Of a stretch of 61,847 nt of DNA, positions 39,004 through 49,900 are shown piece by piece. This DNA comes from Myxococcaceae bacterium (GTDB lineage: Bacteria > Myxococcota > Myxococcia > Myxococcales > Myxococcaceae), in the NCBI GenBank assembly GCA_017881265.1, contig JADGRA010000052.1, positions 1-61,847 on the forward strand. The letters run 5' to 3'. The position numbers and the translations under genes are program-made. Numbering within the stretch: the first letter of the stretch is position 1; every line of letters starts with the position of its first letter. The notes below the pieces were generated by a model. It ran no database searches, was not told the DNA's origin, and saw nothing but the letters and a program-made list of their open reading frames with translations.

Positions 39004-39237
39004 GTGTGTTCCTCCGCGGCCAACGACGACTCCCCCGCGCCTGCGCCCACCTCATGTGTTCCTTTGGCCGCAAGGGGGGCTGGACTCTCCCATGCGGCAG
39101 CCGGGGACCTCCAGCGAAGAGCTCGCGTTCCCGCCCGCAAGCCCCGAATCGACGAGAGGTCATGTGGGGCGCACCAGCGGTCGGCTGGCCACCACGAACT
39201 GGCAAGGGCTGCGCCGTCCGTGCCGAAGGTTTAGCCT

Positions 39238-40362
39238 GTGGAACTGATGGCGGAGACTGACATCGAGCATTTCCTGCCGCGCAGCAGGCGCCGGCTGCTC
39301 GGCATCACCGTGGCAGTCCTGGTGGTGCTGCTGCAGGTCTTCACCTGGTACCTGGCCAACCGGGACGTGCCCCGGGCGCTCTCGCAGCTTCTTTACCTCG
39401 CGGTGGAGATGCCTCCGTTGATGGCGCTGCTGTCCGCTGTCTTCCGGCATGGGTACCGGAGCCGAGCCGGCCCAGCGCGACTGGTCGCCTCGGGCGTCCT
39501 GCTCGCCGCCCTGGTCGGCGCCGTGTTTGGTGCTCTCTGGTGGCTCGCTATCCAGCGCTTTCCTTTCCTGCGTCTCATGCCGGCCTCGATGGCACCGCCC
39601 GACCTCACCCGTTCGGTGCTCTTCGGTGTCGCGTGGGCCCAGAGTCACTTCGGGCTGTGGGCGCTGGCCTTCCTCCTGCCGGCCATGGTGGAGCTCGTCC
39701 GCATTCGCTCCCTGGAACGGGAGAAGGTGCAACTCGAAGCCGAGACGCTCCGCGGCGCGGCGGAGCTGGCGAGGCTGCGAGCACACCTGGAGCCGCACTT
39801 CCTGCTCAACACACTCAACGCCATCGCCGGGCTGGTGACGGAGGACCCCCGGGAAGCGCGGCGCCTGCTGGCGGCCCTGGGGGACCTGCTCCGCGATGCG
39901 CTGCGGGACGAGGATGAGATGCAGACGCTGGAGTCCCAGGTGGCGTGGCTGCACCGCTACGCGCAGATTCTCGAGGCCCGCCACCGGGGGGGCCTCACCT
40001 TCGGCTGGGAGATTGCTGCCGAGAGCCGGAACGTGCTGTTGCCGCGGCTCTTGCTCCAGCCGCTCGTCGAGAACGCCGTCAAGCATGGGGCCCTGCGTCG
40101 CGCCGGTGGCGGGCGCGTCACCATCCGCAGCAGCGTCGAGGGCGAGCTGATGACGTGCGTCGTCGAGGACAACGGCCCCGGCTTCTCGGGAGGCTCGGTG
40201 CGCTCGGGCGCCTTCGGACTCAAGTCCGTCCGCCGGCGCCTGGAGCTTCGCTACCCGGCGCGCGCCCACCTGGTGCTCGAATCCTCCGCCGACGGCACCC
40301 GCTCCATCGTCCAGGTCCCGCGGCAACTTGAAAGCTCGAACAGACACGAGGAGCTCCGGTGA
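39238..40362 (+). CDS. LytS-type sensor histidine kinase
   Basis: A 374-residue membrane sensor kinase of the His_kinase/LytS class. Four hydrophobic helices (about 20-40, 48-68, 84-105 and 128-153) with almost no periplasmic loop are followed by a short coiled coil and the phospho-acceptor block LEPHFLLNTLN (His187). The ATPase has LVENAVKHG (N box) and VEDNGPGF (G box). GTG at 39238 has GAAGG upstream; ATG three codons later is possible. Its stop overlaps the regulator start (GTGA). It probably senses a membrane signal such as a pump substrate and phosphorylates the LytTR partner. Confidence 0.92.
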   Translation: MELMAETDIEHFLPRSRRRLLGITVAVLVVLLQVFTWYLANRDVPRALSQLLYLAVEMPPLMALLSAVFRHGYRSRAGPARLVASGVLLAALVGAVFGALWWLAIQRFPFLRLMPASMAPPDLTRSVLFGVAWAQSHFGLWALAFLLPAMVELVRIRSLEREKVQLEAETLRGAAELARLRAHLEPHFLLNTLNAIAGLVTEDPREARRLLAALGDLLRDALRDEDEMQTLESQVAWLHRYAQILEARHRGGLTFGWEIAAESRNVLLPRLLLQPLVENAVKHGALRRAGGGRVTIRSSVEGELMTCVVEDNGPGFSGGSVRSGAFGLKSVRRRLELRYPARAHLVLESSADGTRSIVQVPRQLESSNRHEELR

Positions 40363-41135
40363 GCTCCCTTCGCGCGCTGGTGGTGGAGGACGAGTGGCCG
40401 GCCCGCAACTACCTGGTCGAGCTGCTGCAGACATCGCGCGCGGCGGAGGTGGTGGGCGCGGTGGCGACCGTGGAGGAGGCACTCGAGGCGCTGGAGAGCT
40501 CCGCCCGGCTGTCGGTGGACGTCGTCTTCGTCGACGTTCAGCTGGCCGCCGAGCCCGGGGACCGGGCCGGGCTGGAACTGGTGCGGTCCCTGGCCGGCTC
40601 CCATCCCGGGCTCCTCTTCGTCCTCGCCACTGCCTTCGAGCAACACGCGCTCGAGGCGTTCGACCTGGGCGTGGTGGACTACCTGCTCAAGCCCTTCACC
40701 GAGGAACGCGTGAGTCAGTGCCTGGAGCGGCTCATGCTTCGCCACCGCGCGCGACCCGGCACCCCGAACCCCCTGCGCATCGTCGCACGGCGGAAGCGCA
40801 ATCTCGTCTTTCTCGAGCCAGCAGAAATCTGGGCTTTCGAGGCAGCGGACCGCCTCACCTTCGTCCACACCGAGGCCGGTCGCTTCGATATGGACCTTTC
40901 GTTGAGTGCTATCGAGCTGTCCTTCGGACGGGCCCTCACCCGGGTCCACCGCAACTGGCTGGTGAACACGGCCCATGTAAAGGAACTCGAGCGCGACGGC
41001 AGCGAGACCCGCCTCTTCGTCGGCACGGGTCTGGGCGGGGATGCCTCCGGGGTGCGGGTGCCCGTCTCGAGAGACCGGGTCCAAGCGGTGCGCGATAGCC
41101 TGCTCGCCGACGCAGCGTGGCTGCGCCGGGGCTGA
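40359..41135 (+). CDS. LytTR-family response regulator
   Basis: A 258-residue regulator. The receiver domain has acidic pair Glu10-Asp11, phospho-acceptor Asp59 (VVFVDV) and a Lys in LLKPF. The LytTR DNA-binding domain covers about 137-250 (EIWAFEAADRLTFVHT, FGRALTRVHRNWLVNTAHV). It is translationally coupled to the kinase and followed after 13 bp by the efflux operon, so it most likely controls that operon. LytTR domains bind paired short direct repeats; I could not pick out a convincing pair in 39004-39237. Confidence 0.94.
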   Translation: MSSLRALVVEDEWPARNYLVELLQTSRAAEVVGAVATVEEALEALESSARLSVDVVFVDVQLAAEPGDRAGLELVRSLAGSHPGLLFVLATAFEQHALEAFDLGVVDYLLKPFTEERVSQCLERLMLRHRARPGTPNPLRIVARRKRNLVFLEPAEIWAFEAADRLTFVHTEAGRFDMDLSLSAIELSFGRALTRVHRNWLVNTAHVKELERDGSETRLFVGTGLGGDASGVRVPVSRDRVQAVRDSLLADAAWLRRG

Positions 41136-41148
41136 GGAGCGCTCCCTC

Positions 41149-42585
41149 ATGAGACACCCTTCGTCAGTTCCAGCGAGGCGCTCGTCCGAGGAGGGCCGCC
41201 TCCGGTCCGGTCGGCCTGCCAGGGGGCTCGTCCCCACATATTCTTGCCCGTCCAACGTGTTCCTTCGTCCTGCCGCTCGAAGCGCCACCGTGTGGGTTTG
41301 CCTTGCGACCGCCCTGAGCGTGGGTGCTGTGGCGCGCGCCGACACCCCTCCCCCGGCCCCGCCGGTGCTCCACCTGGACCAGGCGGTCGACACCGCCCTC
41401 AAGCAAAGCCCCACCCTGCTGTCGGCGCAGGCCAACGTGGGCTCCGCCCAGGGGGCGGCAGAGCAGACGCGGGCCAGCCTGTTGCCTCAGCTGAATGCCT
41501 CGGCCATTGGAGAGCGGCTCTACGGCTCGACTGGCGTCCAGTCAGGCAGCGGCTCCATCGGGGTCGCCGGCTCCAAGGTGCGCAACAACTTCTCCTTCGC
41601 GCTCAATGGGACCCAGCTCATCTGGGACTTCCAGTCCGTGGACCGGACGCGTTCCGCCTACGCCAACGTCTCGGCGGTTCAGGCCACAGAGCAGGCCACG
41701 CTCATCAACACCGTGCTCAACGTTCGGACCGCCTTCTTTCTGGCCCAGGCAGACCGGGCGCTGGTCCAGGTCCAAGAGGAAACGCTCGACAACCAAATCA
41801 AGCACCAGACACAGACGGAGGCCTTCGTCAAAGTCGGCACCCAGCCAGAAATCGCCCTCGCCCAGGCCCGAACCAACGTGGCCAACGCGAAGGTTGCTCT
41901 CATCCAGGTGCGGAACAACTACGTCATCGCCAAGGCCCAACTGAACCAGGCGATGGGGGTCGTCCAGGGAACTGCCTACGAGGTGGCCAACGAGGAACTG
42001 CCCCCGCTCCCGGGGGAGGACCAGTCGGTCGATGCCCTGATGGACATCGCCCTGCACGAGCGGCCGGAGATTGCCGCGAGCCAGAAGACCGTCGAGGCCG
42101 ATGACCTCGCGCTCCGAGCGGCCCGGGGCGGCTACCTGCCGGCCTTTTCGCTGTTCGGTAGCGTTGCCTCGACTGGCCCGGCGCTCGACCAGCTTGGCCC
42201 CGCGTGGGATTTCGGACTTCAAGCCACCTGGGACTTCTTCGACGGGCTCAAGACGCCGGGGGTGGTCCGTCAAGCGCAAAGCAATCTGAACGGTGCCAAC
42301 GCCCAGCTGACCGCTCAGCAACTGCAAGTCCGGTTCAGTGTCGAGCAGGCGGATGCAACCCTTCTCGGAAGCAAGGAAGCCCTCGCTGCGGCCGAGGACG
42401 CCTTGGTGAACGCCCGCGAGCTACTCCGCCTCGCGGAGGCCCGTTACCAATTGGGTGTCGGAAGCATCATCGAGCTGAGCGACGCGCAGGTCTCCGCGAC
42501 CACTGCAGGGGCACAGCTGGTGCAGGCTCGATTTACACTCGCGACCGCGCGGGCGCAGCTGCTCGCCGCCCTGGGGCGTCGATGA
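41149..42585 (+). CDS. TolC-family outer-membrane efflux channel
   Basis: The outer-membrane channel of a tripartite efflux pump, about 440 mature residues. The two repeats of the OEP family are visible as long helical stretches (AQANVGSAQGAAEQTRA, and QLGVGSIIELSDAQV near the end). ATG at 41149 has GAGGAG upstream but gives 36 residues before the likely signal peptide; GTG at 41257 starts right at that signal peptide (VCLATALSVGAVARA) but has no ribosome site. The stop overlaps the adaptor start (ATGATG). It lacks a lipobox. Confidence 0.92.
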   Translation: MRHPSSVPARRSSEEGRLRSGRPARGLVPTYSCPSNVFLRPAARSATVWVCLATALSVGAVARADTPPPAPPVLHLDQAVDTALKQSPTLLSAQANVGSAQGAAEQTRASLLPQLNASAIGERLYGSTGVQSGSGSIGVAGSKVRNNFSFALNGTQLIWDFQSVDRTRSAYANVSAVQATEQATLINTVLNVRTAFFLAQADRALVQVQEETLDNQIKHQTQTEAFVKVGTQPEIALAQARTNVANAKVALIQVRNNYVIAKAQLNQAMGVVQGTAYEVANEELPPLPGEDQSVDALMDIALHERPEIAASQKTVEADDLALRAARGGYLPAFSLFGSVASTGPALDQLGPAWDFGLQATWDFFDGLKTPGVVRQAQSNLNGANAQLTAQQLQVRFSVEQADATLLGSKEALAAAEDALVNARELLRLAEARYQLGVGSIIELSDAQVSATTAGAQLVQARFTLATARAQLLAALGRR

Positions 42586-43820
42586 TGAAGAGCGAAACCA
42601 CAGAACGACCGACAGCCCCATTGGCCCCGGAGGTGCCCGCCGTCCCGCGCAGTGGCCATCGCACACGCTGGATTCTCATCGCCGTGGGCGTTCTCGTCCT
42701 CGGCGGGGTCGTCTGGCAGATAACCGGCCATCCAGGCCTCAAGGCGAAGGCGCCGCCCACCGACGTCCGGACGGTGCCGGTCGCCGTGTCCACCGTCGTC
42801 CAGAAGGACGTGCCCATCTACCTCGAGGGCCTGGGCACGGTGACGGCCTTGTACACGGTGACGGTGAAGAGCCAGGTCGACGGCCGACTGGACAACGTCT
42901 TCTTCGTCGAAGGCCAGAAGGTGAAGAAGGGCGAGCTGATTGCCCAGGTCGACCCGCGCCCGTTCGAGGCGGCGCTCCACCAGGCCATGGCCACCGTCGC
43001 GCGCGACCAGGCCCAGCTGGTCAACGCCAAGCTCAACCTCAACCGCTATGACGAACTGAGCAGGCAGAACCTCATCGCCAAACAGCAGGCCACCGACCAG
43101 CAGGCCCAGGTCGACCAGCTCGCCGCCACGGTCGCGATTGACCAGGCCCAGGTCGAGACCGCGAGGCTCAACCTCGCGTACAGCCACATCGTGTCCCCGG
43201 TGGAGGGCGTGACGGGCATCCGCCTGGTGGACCCCGGCAACATCGTGCACGCGGCCGACGCGACGGGCATCGTCGTCATCACCCAGCTCGACCCCATCGC
43301 CGTCATCTTCACCCTTCCCCAGGACGACCTGCCGGCAGTTTCCCAGGCCATGGCCAAGGGCGAGTTGACGGTGGACGCCTTCAGCCGGGACGGCGGCGCC
43401 AAGTTGGGGACGGGCAAGGTGCTGCTCATCGACAACCAGATTAACCAGACCACCGCCACCATCCGCCTCAAGGCGCTGTTTCCCAACCCGGCCAACGCCC
43501 TGTGGCCGAACCAGTTCGTCAAGGCGCGGCTGCTGCTCACGACGCGCGCGGGCGCCACCGTCGTTCCCACCGTCGCCATCCAGCGTGGCCCCAAGGGGAC
43601 CTTCGTCTACGTCGTCGCACCGGACTCCACCGTCTCGGTCCGAACGGTGGACATCGAGACCGCCCAAGGCGACCAAACCCTGCTGAAGAGTGGCCTCAAG
43701 GCCGGGGAGCAGGTAGTCGTCGACGGCACCAACCAAATCCGTGCCGGGAGCAAGGTCTCGGCGCGCTCAGTGGACGGGCCGGGAGGTGCCGTGGCGCCCC
43801 CGACGACGGCGACGCCGTGA
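42582..43820 (+). CDS. RND efflux membrane-fusion protein, MdtA-like
   Basis: A 412-residue periplasmic adaptor. One N-terminal transmembrane helix (about 28-48) is followed by half a lipoyl domain (VKSQVDGRLDNVFFVEGQKVKKGELIAQVDP), a helical hairpin, the second lipoyl half (LAYSHIVSPVEGVTGIRLVDPGN), a beta-barrel and a membrane-proximal domain. The VPIYLEGLGTVTA opening and the DPRPFEAAL block are typical of MdtA. It bridges the RND pumps to TolC. Its TGA overlaps the next GTG. Confidence 0.94.
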   Translation: MMKSETTERPTAPLAPEVPAVPRSGHRTRWILIAVGVLVLGGVVWQITGHPGLKAKAPPTDVRTVPVAVSTVVQKDVPIYLEGLGTVTALYTVTVKSQVDGRLDNVFFVEGQKVKKGELIAQVDPRPFEAALHQAMATVARDQAQLVNAKLNLNRYDELSRQNLIAKQQATDQQAQVDQLAATVAIDQAQVETARLNLAYSHIVSPVEGVTGIRLVDPGNIVHAADATGIVVITQLDPIAVIFTLPQDDLPAVSQAMAKGELTVDAFSRDGGAKLGTGKVLLIDNQINQTTATIRLKALFPNPANALWPNQFVKARLLLTTRAGATVVPTVAIQRGPKGTFVYVVAPDSTVSVRTVDIETAQGDQTLLKSGLKAGEQVVVDGTNQIRAGSKVSARSVDGPGGAVAPPTTATP

Positions 43821-46800
43821 ACAGCATCTCAGAGCCGTTCATCCGAAGGCCGGTCGCCACCACCCTGTTGATGGTGGGGCTGCTGCTGGCCGGACTGGTC
43901 GCCTTTCGCCAGCTCCCCATCGCCGCGCTGCCACAGGTGGACTACCCGACCATCGTCGTTTCCACGGGGCTGCCGGGCGCCAGCGCGGAGACGATGGCGT
44001 CGGCCGTGACGACGCCGCTCGAACGGCAGTTCGGCCAGATGCCGTCCCTGTCGCAGATGACGTCGGTCAGCAGCGAGGCCAGCTCGCAAATCACCCTGCA
44101 GTTCGAGCTGGACCGGAGCATCGACGCCGCCGAGCAGGATGTGCAGGCGGCCATCAACGCCGCGAGCAACCTGCTTCCCCCGACGCTTCCCACGCCCCCC
44201 ACCTACAGCAAGAGCAACCCGGCGGACTCCCCCATCCTCACCCTGGCCATCAGCTCGACCACCATGCCGCTGGCGCAGGTGGACGACTACGCGGACTCCA
44301 TTCTCGCCCAGAAAATCTCCCAGGTGTCAGGCGTCGGCCTGGTGACGCTGAATGGCGGGCAGAAGCCGGCGGTCCGCGTGCAGGTGGACCCGGCCGCCCT
44401 AGCCGGAACGGGCATGAGCCTGGAGGATGTCCGCCAGGTGCTGGTGGCGGCCAACGTCAACCAGGCGAAGGGCACGCTCGACGGACCGCGCCAGGAATAC
44501 ACGCTGGCCACGAACGACCAGCTCCTCAAGGCCGAGGCCTACCGTCCCCTCATCCTCGCCTACCGCAACGGCTCGCCGGTGCGGCTGACGGACGTGGCCC
44601 GCGTCATCGACGACGTGGAGAACGCACAGCTCGCCGGCTGGGCCAATCAGGACCGCGCCATCATCCTCAACGTCCAGCGCCAGCCCGGCGCCAACGTCAT
44701 CGCCGTCGCCGACCGGGTGAAGGCGCTCCTCCCGCGGCTGCAGGCCTCGCTGCCCCAGAGCATTCAAATCCGGATTCTCAGCGACCGGACCGAGACGGTG
44801 CGCGCGTCCGTCGAGGACGTCGAGTTCACCCTGGTGCTCACCATCGTCCTGGTGATGGCGGTCATCTTCCTCTTCCTCGGCAACCTCCGGGCCACGGCCA
44901 TTCCCAGCGTCACCGTTCCACTGTCCCTGGTCGGCACCTTCGGCGTCATGTACCTGGTGGGCTACAGCCTCAACAACTTGTCGTTGATGGCGCTGACCAT
45001 CTCGACGGGCTTCGTCGTCGACGACGCCATCGTGATGATTGAAAACATCGCCCGCTACATCGAAAACGGCGATCCCCCCCTGGACGCGGCCCTCAAGGGC
45101 GCCAAGCAGATTGGCTTCACCATCGTCTCGCTGACGGTGTCGCTGGTGGCGGTGCTCATCCCCCTGCTGTTCATGACGGGGGTCATCGGCCGCCTGTTTC
45201 GCGAATTCGCCGTGACCCTGGCCGTGGCCATCGTCGTGTCGGCGGTCCTCTCCCTGACGCTGACGCCGATGATGTGCGCTTACATGTTGAAGCACGAGGT
45301 GCCGCTCAACCAGCGTCCCAAGTTGGTCCAGCTGTCCGAGCGCGGCGTCGAGGCGATGCTTCGCTTTTATAAGCGCACCCTCGGCTGGGTGCTCGACCAC
45401 GAGCTCACGACGCTTCTGGTGACGGTGGGCACGTTCCTGTTGACCGTCGCCCTCGTCGTGGTCATCCCCAAGGGCTTCTTCCCGCAGCAGGACACCGGCC
45501 TGCTCCTCGGGGTTACGCAGGCGGCCCCGGACGTCTCCTTCCAGAAGATGATGCAGCTCCAGCAATCGGCGGTCGACGTGGTGCTGCAGGACCCGGCCGT
45601 CGACAGTGTGGCGTCTTTCATTGGCGCTGACGGCACCAACCCCACTGCCAACAGCGGCCGGCTTTCCATCTCGCTCAAATCCCGGAACCAGCGCAACGCC
45701 AATGCCGAGGCCGTCATCAACAGGCTCCAGGGCAAGCTGGCGGACGTGCAGGGCATCTCGGTCTACCTGCAGGCGGTCCAGGACCTGCAAATCGACAGCC
45801 GATTCAGCCGGACGCAGTTCCAGTACACGCTCGAGGACGCAGACCCGGAGGAGCTCGCGCACTGGGCACCGCTGGTACTGGACAAGCTGCGAACGCTCCC
45901 CCAACTCAAGGACGTCGCGAGCGACCAAGAGGCAGGCGGCCTCACCACCTCGCTGGTGATTGACCGCGACACGGCCTCGCGCCTCGGCGTCTCGACCCAG
46001 GCCATCGACGACACCCTCTACGACGCATTCGGTCAGCGCATGGTGTCCACCATCTACACCCAGCTCAACCTCTACCGGGTCATCCTCGAAGTGGAGCCCG
46101 AGTACCGCACCGGACCGGAGGCCTTGAAGAACATCTACGTGCGCGCGCCGACCGGGGACCAGGTCCCGCTGTCGACCTTCGTCCAGCTGAAGCAGACCGT
46201 TTCGCCCCTGACCATCGCGCACCAGGGTCAGTTCCCGTCCGTCACCCTTTCCTTCAACACGGCGACCAACGTGGCCCTGGGGCGCGCCGTGGAGGCCATC
46301 GGGAAGGCCACCGCCGAGCTGAACGTCCCGCCTGGACTGCACGCGTCCTTCCGCGGGACGGCCCAAGCCTTCTCCGAATCGCTGGCCAGCGAGCCCATCC
46401 TCATCCTCGCAGCCCTCATTACCGTCTACATCGTGCTCGGCGTTCTGTACGAGAGCTACATCCATCCCATTACGATTCTCTCCAGCCTTCCCTCGGCCGG
46501 CCTCGGGGCGCTGCTCGCGCTCATGCTGACCGGCACCGAGTTCAGCGTCATCGCCCTCATCGGCATCATCCTGCTCATCGGCATCGTGAAGAAGAACGCC
46601 ATCATGATGATTGACTTCGCGCTCGAGGCCGAGCGCGACCGCGGGCTCTCTCCCCGCGATTCCATCTTCGAGGCGTCGCTGTTGCGCTTCCGGCCCATCA
46701 TGATGACGTCGCTGGCGGCGCTGCTCGGCGGCGTGCCGCTCGCCCTGGGCAGCGGAACCGGGTCCGAGCTGCGCCGTCCGCTGGGCATCACCATCGTCGG

Positions 46801-46933
46801 CGGGCTGCTCATCTCGCAGGTCCTGACGCTGTACACGACGCCCGTCATCTACCTCTACATGGAGCGGATGGCCCGGTGGCTGCGGACCCGACGCGCCCCC
46901 AGCCCCGCGGCTGCGCCGCAACCTGCGCCGTGA
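43817..46933 (+). CDS. RND multidrug efflux permease, MdtB-like
   Basis: A 1038-residue inner-membrane proton-driven pump with the twelve-helix RND plan and two large periplasmic loops. It opens with SEPFIRRPVATTLLMVG and contains GFVVDDAIVMIEN (helix 4, with the proton-relay Asp pair), GRLFREFAVTLAVAI and, near the end, GIVKKNAIMMIDFA and FRPIMMTSLAALLGG. The GTG start at 43817 overlaps the adaptor's TGA. Its sister follows directly, as in mdtB/mdtC, where the two form a heterotrimer. Confidence 0.96.
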   Translation: MNSISEPFIRRPVATTLLMVGLLLAGLVAFRQLPIAALPQVDYPTIVVSTGLPGASAETMASAVTTPLERQFGQMPSLSQMTSVSSEASSQITLQFELDRSIDAAEQDVQAAINAASNLLPPTLPTPPTYSKSNPADSPILTLAISSTTMPLAQVDDYADSILAQKISQVSGVGLVTLNGGQKPAVRVQVDPAALAGTGMSLEDVRQVLVAANVNQAKGTLDGPRQEYTLATNDQLLKAEAYRPLILAYRNGSPVRLTDVARVIDDVENAQLAGWANQDRAIILNVQRQPGANVIAVADRVKALLPRLQASLPQSIQIRILSDRTETVRASVEDVEFTLVLTIVLVMAVIFLFLGNLRATAIPSVTVPLSLVGTFGVMYLVGYSLNNLSLMALTISTGFVVDDAIVMIENIARYIENGDPPLDAALKGAKQIGFTIVSLTVSLVAVLIPLLFMTGVIGRLFREFAVTLAVAIVVSAVLSLTLTPMMCAYMLKHEVPLNQRPKLVQLSERGVEAMLRFYKRTLGWVLDHELTTLLVTVGTFLLTVALVVVIPKGFFPQQDTGLLLGVTQAAPDVSFQKMMQLQQSAVDVVLQDPAVDSVASFIGADGTNPTANSGRLSISLKSRNQRNANAEAVINRLQGKLADVQGISVYLQAVQDLQIDSRFSRTQFQYTLEDADPEELAHWAPLVLDKLRTLPQLKDVASDQEAGGLTTSLVIDRDTASRLGVSTQAIDDTLYDAFGQRMVSTIYTQLNLYRVILEVEPEYRTGPEALKNIYVRAPTGDQVPLSTFVQLKQTVSPLTIAHQGQFPSVTLSFNTATNVALGRAVEAIGKATAELNVPPGLHASFRGTAQAFSESLASEPILILAALITVYIVLGVLYESYIHPITILSSLPSAGLGALLALMLTGTEFSVIALIGIILLIGIVKKNAIMMIDFALEAERDRGLSPRDSIFEASLLRFRPIMMTSLAALLGGVPLALGSGTGSELRRPLGITIVGGLLISQVLTLYTTPVIYLYMERMARWLRTRRAPSPAAAPQPAP

Positions 46934-49900
46934 GCGTCTCCGACCCCTTCATCCGCCGGCCCATCGCGACCTCGCTGCTCTCGGCGGCGTTGCTCTTGGC
47001 CGGCGGCGTCGCCTACAGCCAGCTCCCCGTCGCCCCGCTTCCACGCGTGGACTTCCCGGCCATCAACGTCAATGCCGGGCTGCCTGGGGCGAGCCCGGAG
47101 ACGATGGCCTCGGCGGTGGCCACGCCGCTCGAGCGCCGCTTCGGCCGCATCGCCGGGGTGAATGAAATCACCTCGTCGAGCACGCTCGGCAGCACGTCCA
47201 TCACCATGCAGTTCGACCTCGACCGCGACGTGGACGCAGCGGCCCGGGACGTCCAGGCGGCCATCAACGCGGCCGCGGCCGAGCTGCCGAGCAACCTGCC
47301 CCGGCGGCCGAATTACCAGAAGGTCAATCCCGGGGACACGCCCATCCTCATCTTCTCGCTGACGTCGGACACGGTGCCCCTGCCGCAAGTCTTCGACGCG
47401 GCCATCAGCATCCTGGCCCAGAAAATCGCGCAGGTGCACGGGGTAGGGCAGGTCACAGTGGGCGGGGGACAACAGCCCGCCGTCCGCGTCCAGGTCGACC
47501 CGGCGGCCCTGGCCGGCGTGGGGCTGACGCTCGAGGACGTGCGAAGCGCACTGGGCGTCGCCACCCTGGACCAGCCCAAGGGGACGCTCAGCGGGGCTTC
47601 CCAGGTCCATTCCGTCGCAACCAACGACCAGCTCTTCGGGGCCGCCGCGTACCGACCCCTGGTGCTCGCTCAATCCGGAAACGCCATCGTCCGGCTGGGA
47701 GACGTCGCCACCGTCTTCGACGACGTGGAAAACAACCGGACCGCGGCGTGGACGAATGGCGTGCGGTCGGTGCTCATCATCGTCCGGCGCCAACCGGGCG
47801 CCAACATCATCGACACCAATGACCGCGTGAAGGCGCTGCTGCCCCTTTTGAAGAGCTCAATTGCACCGGGCATCAACATCGAGGTGGCGCTCGACCGGAC
47901 GCAGACCATCCGTGGCTCGGTGCGGGACGTCGAGAAGACGCTGGTCCTGAGCGTCTTCCTGGTCGTCCTGGTCGTCTTCGTTTTTTTGCGTTCCTTCCGC
48001 GCCACGGCCATCCCGAGCGTCGCCGTGCCGCTCTCGTTGGTCGCCACGTTCGCGGTGATGTACCTGCTCGGCTACAGCGTGAACAACCTGTCGCTCATGG
48101 CGCTCACCATCGCCACCGGCTTCGTGGTCGACGACGCCATCGTCGTCACCGAGAACATCGCTCGCTACGTCGAGCTGGGCGACACGCCCATGGCGGCGGC
48201 CTTCAAGGGGGCGAAGCAGATTAGCTTCACCATCGTCTCCATGACGGTGTCCCTGCTGGCGGTGTTCATCCCCATCCTCCTCATGCAGGGCGTCGTTGGT
48301 CGCCTCTTCCGCGAGTTCGCGGTGACTCTCAGCGTGGCCATCGGAATCTCGATGTTCGTCTCACTCACACTCACGCCGATGATGTGCGCTCGCCTTCTGG
48401 GCGACGACGAGAAGAAGCATGGCCGGCTGTACATCTGGACCGAGCGCTTCTTCCAGGCAACGCTGGCCCACTACGGACGTGGACTGAACTGGGTGCTCGG
48501 CCACACCCGCGCGATGCTGGCCGTGGTGGCCCTGGCGCTGGCGCTGACGGTGGTGCTCTTCATTCTCATCCCGAAGGGCCTCTTCCCCCAGCAGGACAAC
48601 GGCCTGTTGATTGGCACCTCGGATGCCCCACAGGACGTCTCGTTCTACACCATGCGCGAGCGGCAGATGGCGGTGAACGCGGTGGTCCAAACCAGTCCGG
48701 ACGTCGACCACAACAACTCCTTCATCGGCGGTGGCACGGTCAACACGGGGTTCGTCTTCGTCCAGCTCAACATGCGCCCGCCACGGAAGCGCACGGCCGA
48801 TGACGTCATCAACTGGCTGCGGCCGAAGCTGAGCCAGGTGCAGGGGATTGCGCTCTACCTCCAAGCTGCCCAGGACGTGAAGATTGGGGGTCGCTCCTCA
48901 CGCACCCAGTACCAGTACACGCTGCAGGCGGCGGACCTGGACGTGCTGCGCACCTGGGCGCCGCGACTCCTGGCCGAAATGCAGAAGATGCCCACCCTCA
49001 AGGACGTGGCGAGCGACCAGCAGACGAATGGGCTGCAGCTGTCGGTGGACATCGACCGCGACACGGCCTCCCGGCTGGGCATCTCCGCAAAGCTAATCGA
49101 CGACACGCTGTACGACGCCTACGGCCAGCGGCAGGTGGCGACCACGTACACCCAGCTCAACCAGTACCGCGTGGTCCTGGAAGTGAAGCCGGAGTTTCTC
49201 GAGACGCCGGATGGACTGGACCGGTTGTACGTGCGGTCGGCCTCGGGCGGCCTGGTGCCACTCGCCGCCCTGACTGTCCACCGGCCGAGCACGGTGCCCC
49301 TGGCCATCAACCACCAGGGTCAGTTCCCATCCATCACCCTCTCCTTCAACCTCGCACCGGGGAAGTCGCTCAGCGACGCGGTCACGACCATCCAGAAAGC
49401 CAAGGACTCCATCGGGATGCCGGCCAGCGTCATCGGCGGCTTCCAGGGGACAGCCCAGGCATTCCAGGACTCGCTCGCCAGCCAGCCCTTGCTCATCCTC
49501 TTGGCGCTGCTCACCGTCTACATCGTGCTCGGCGTGCTTTACGAAAGCTACGTGCACCCGCTGACCATTCTCTCCACCTTGCCGACGGCCGGCGTGGGCG
49601 CCCTACTGGCCTTGATGGTGTGTCACGTCGAGTTCAACGTCATCGGGCTCATCGGCATCATCCTGCTCATCGGCATCGTGAAGAAGAACGCCATCATGAT
49701 GATTGACTTCGCCATCGAGGCCGAGCGCGACCAGGGGCTGTCCCCCAAGGACGCCATCTACCAGGCGAGCCTGCTTCGCTTCCGGCCCATCATGATGACG
49801 ACGCTGGCAGCGCTGCTCGGAGCGCTTCCGCTCGCGCTCGGCACCGGCCTCGGCTCGGAGCTGCGCCGTCCCCTCGGCATCAGCATCGTCGGCGGGCTGC

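Noticed and set aside
44399-46921. An 840-codon open frame on the minus strand
   Set aside because: It lies antisense to the RND pump, and its product is His/Gln/Arg-rich without family motifs; long antisense frames are normal in such GC-rich genes.
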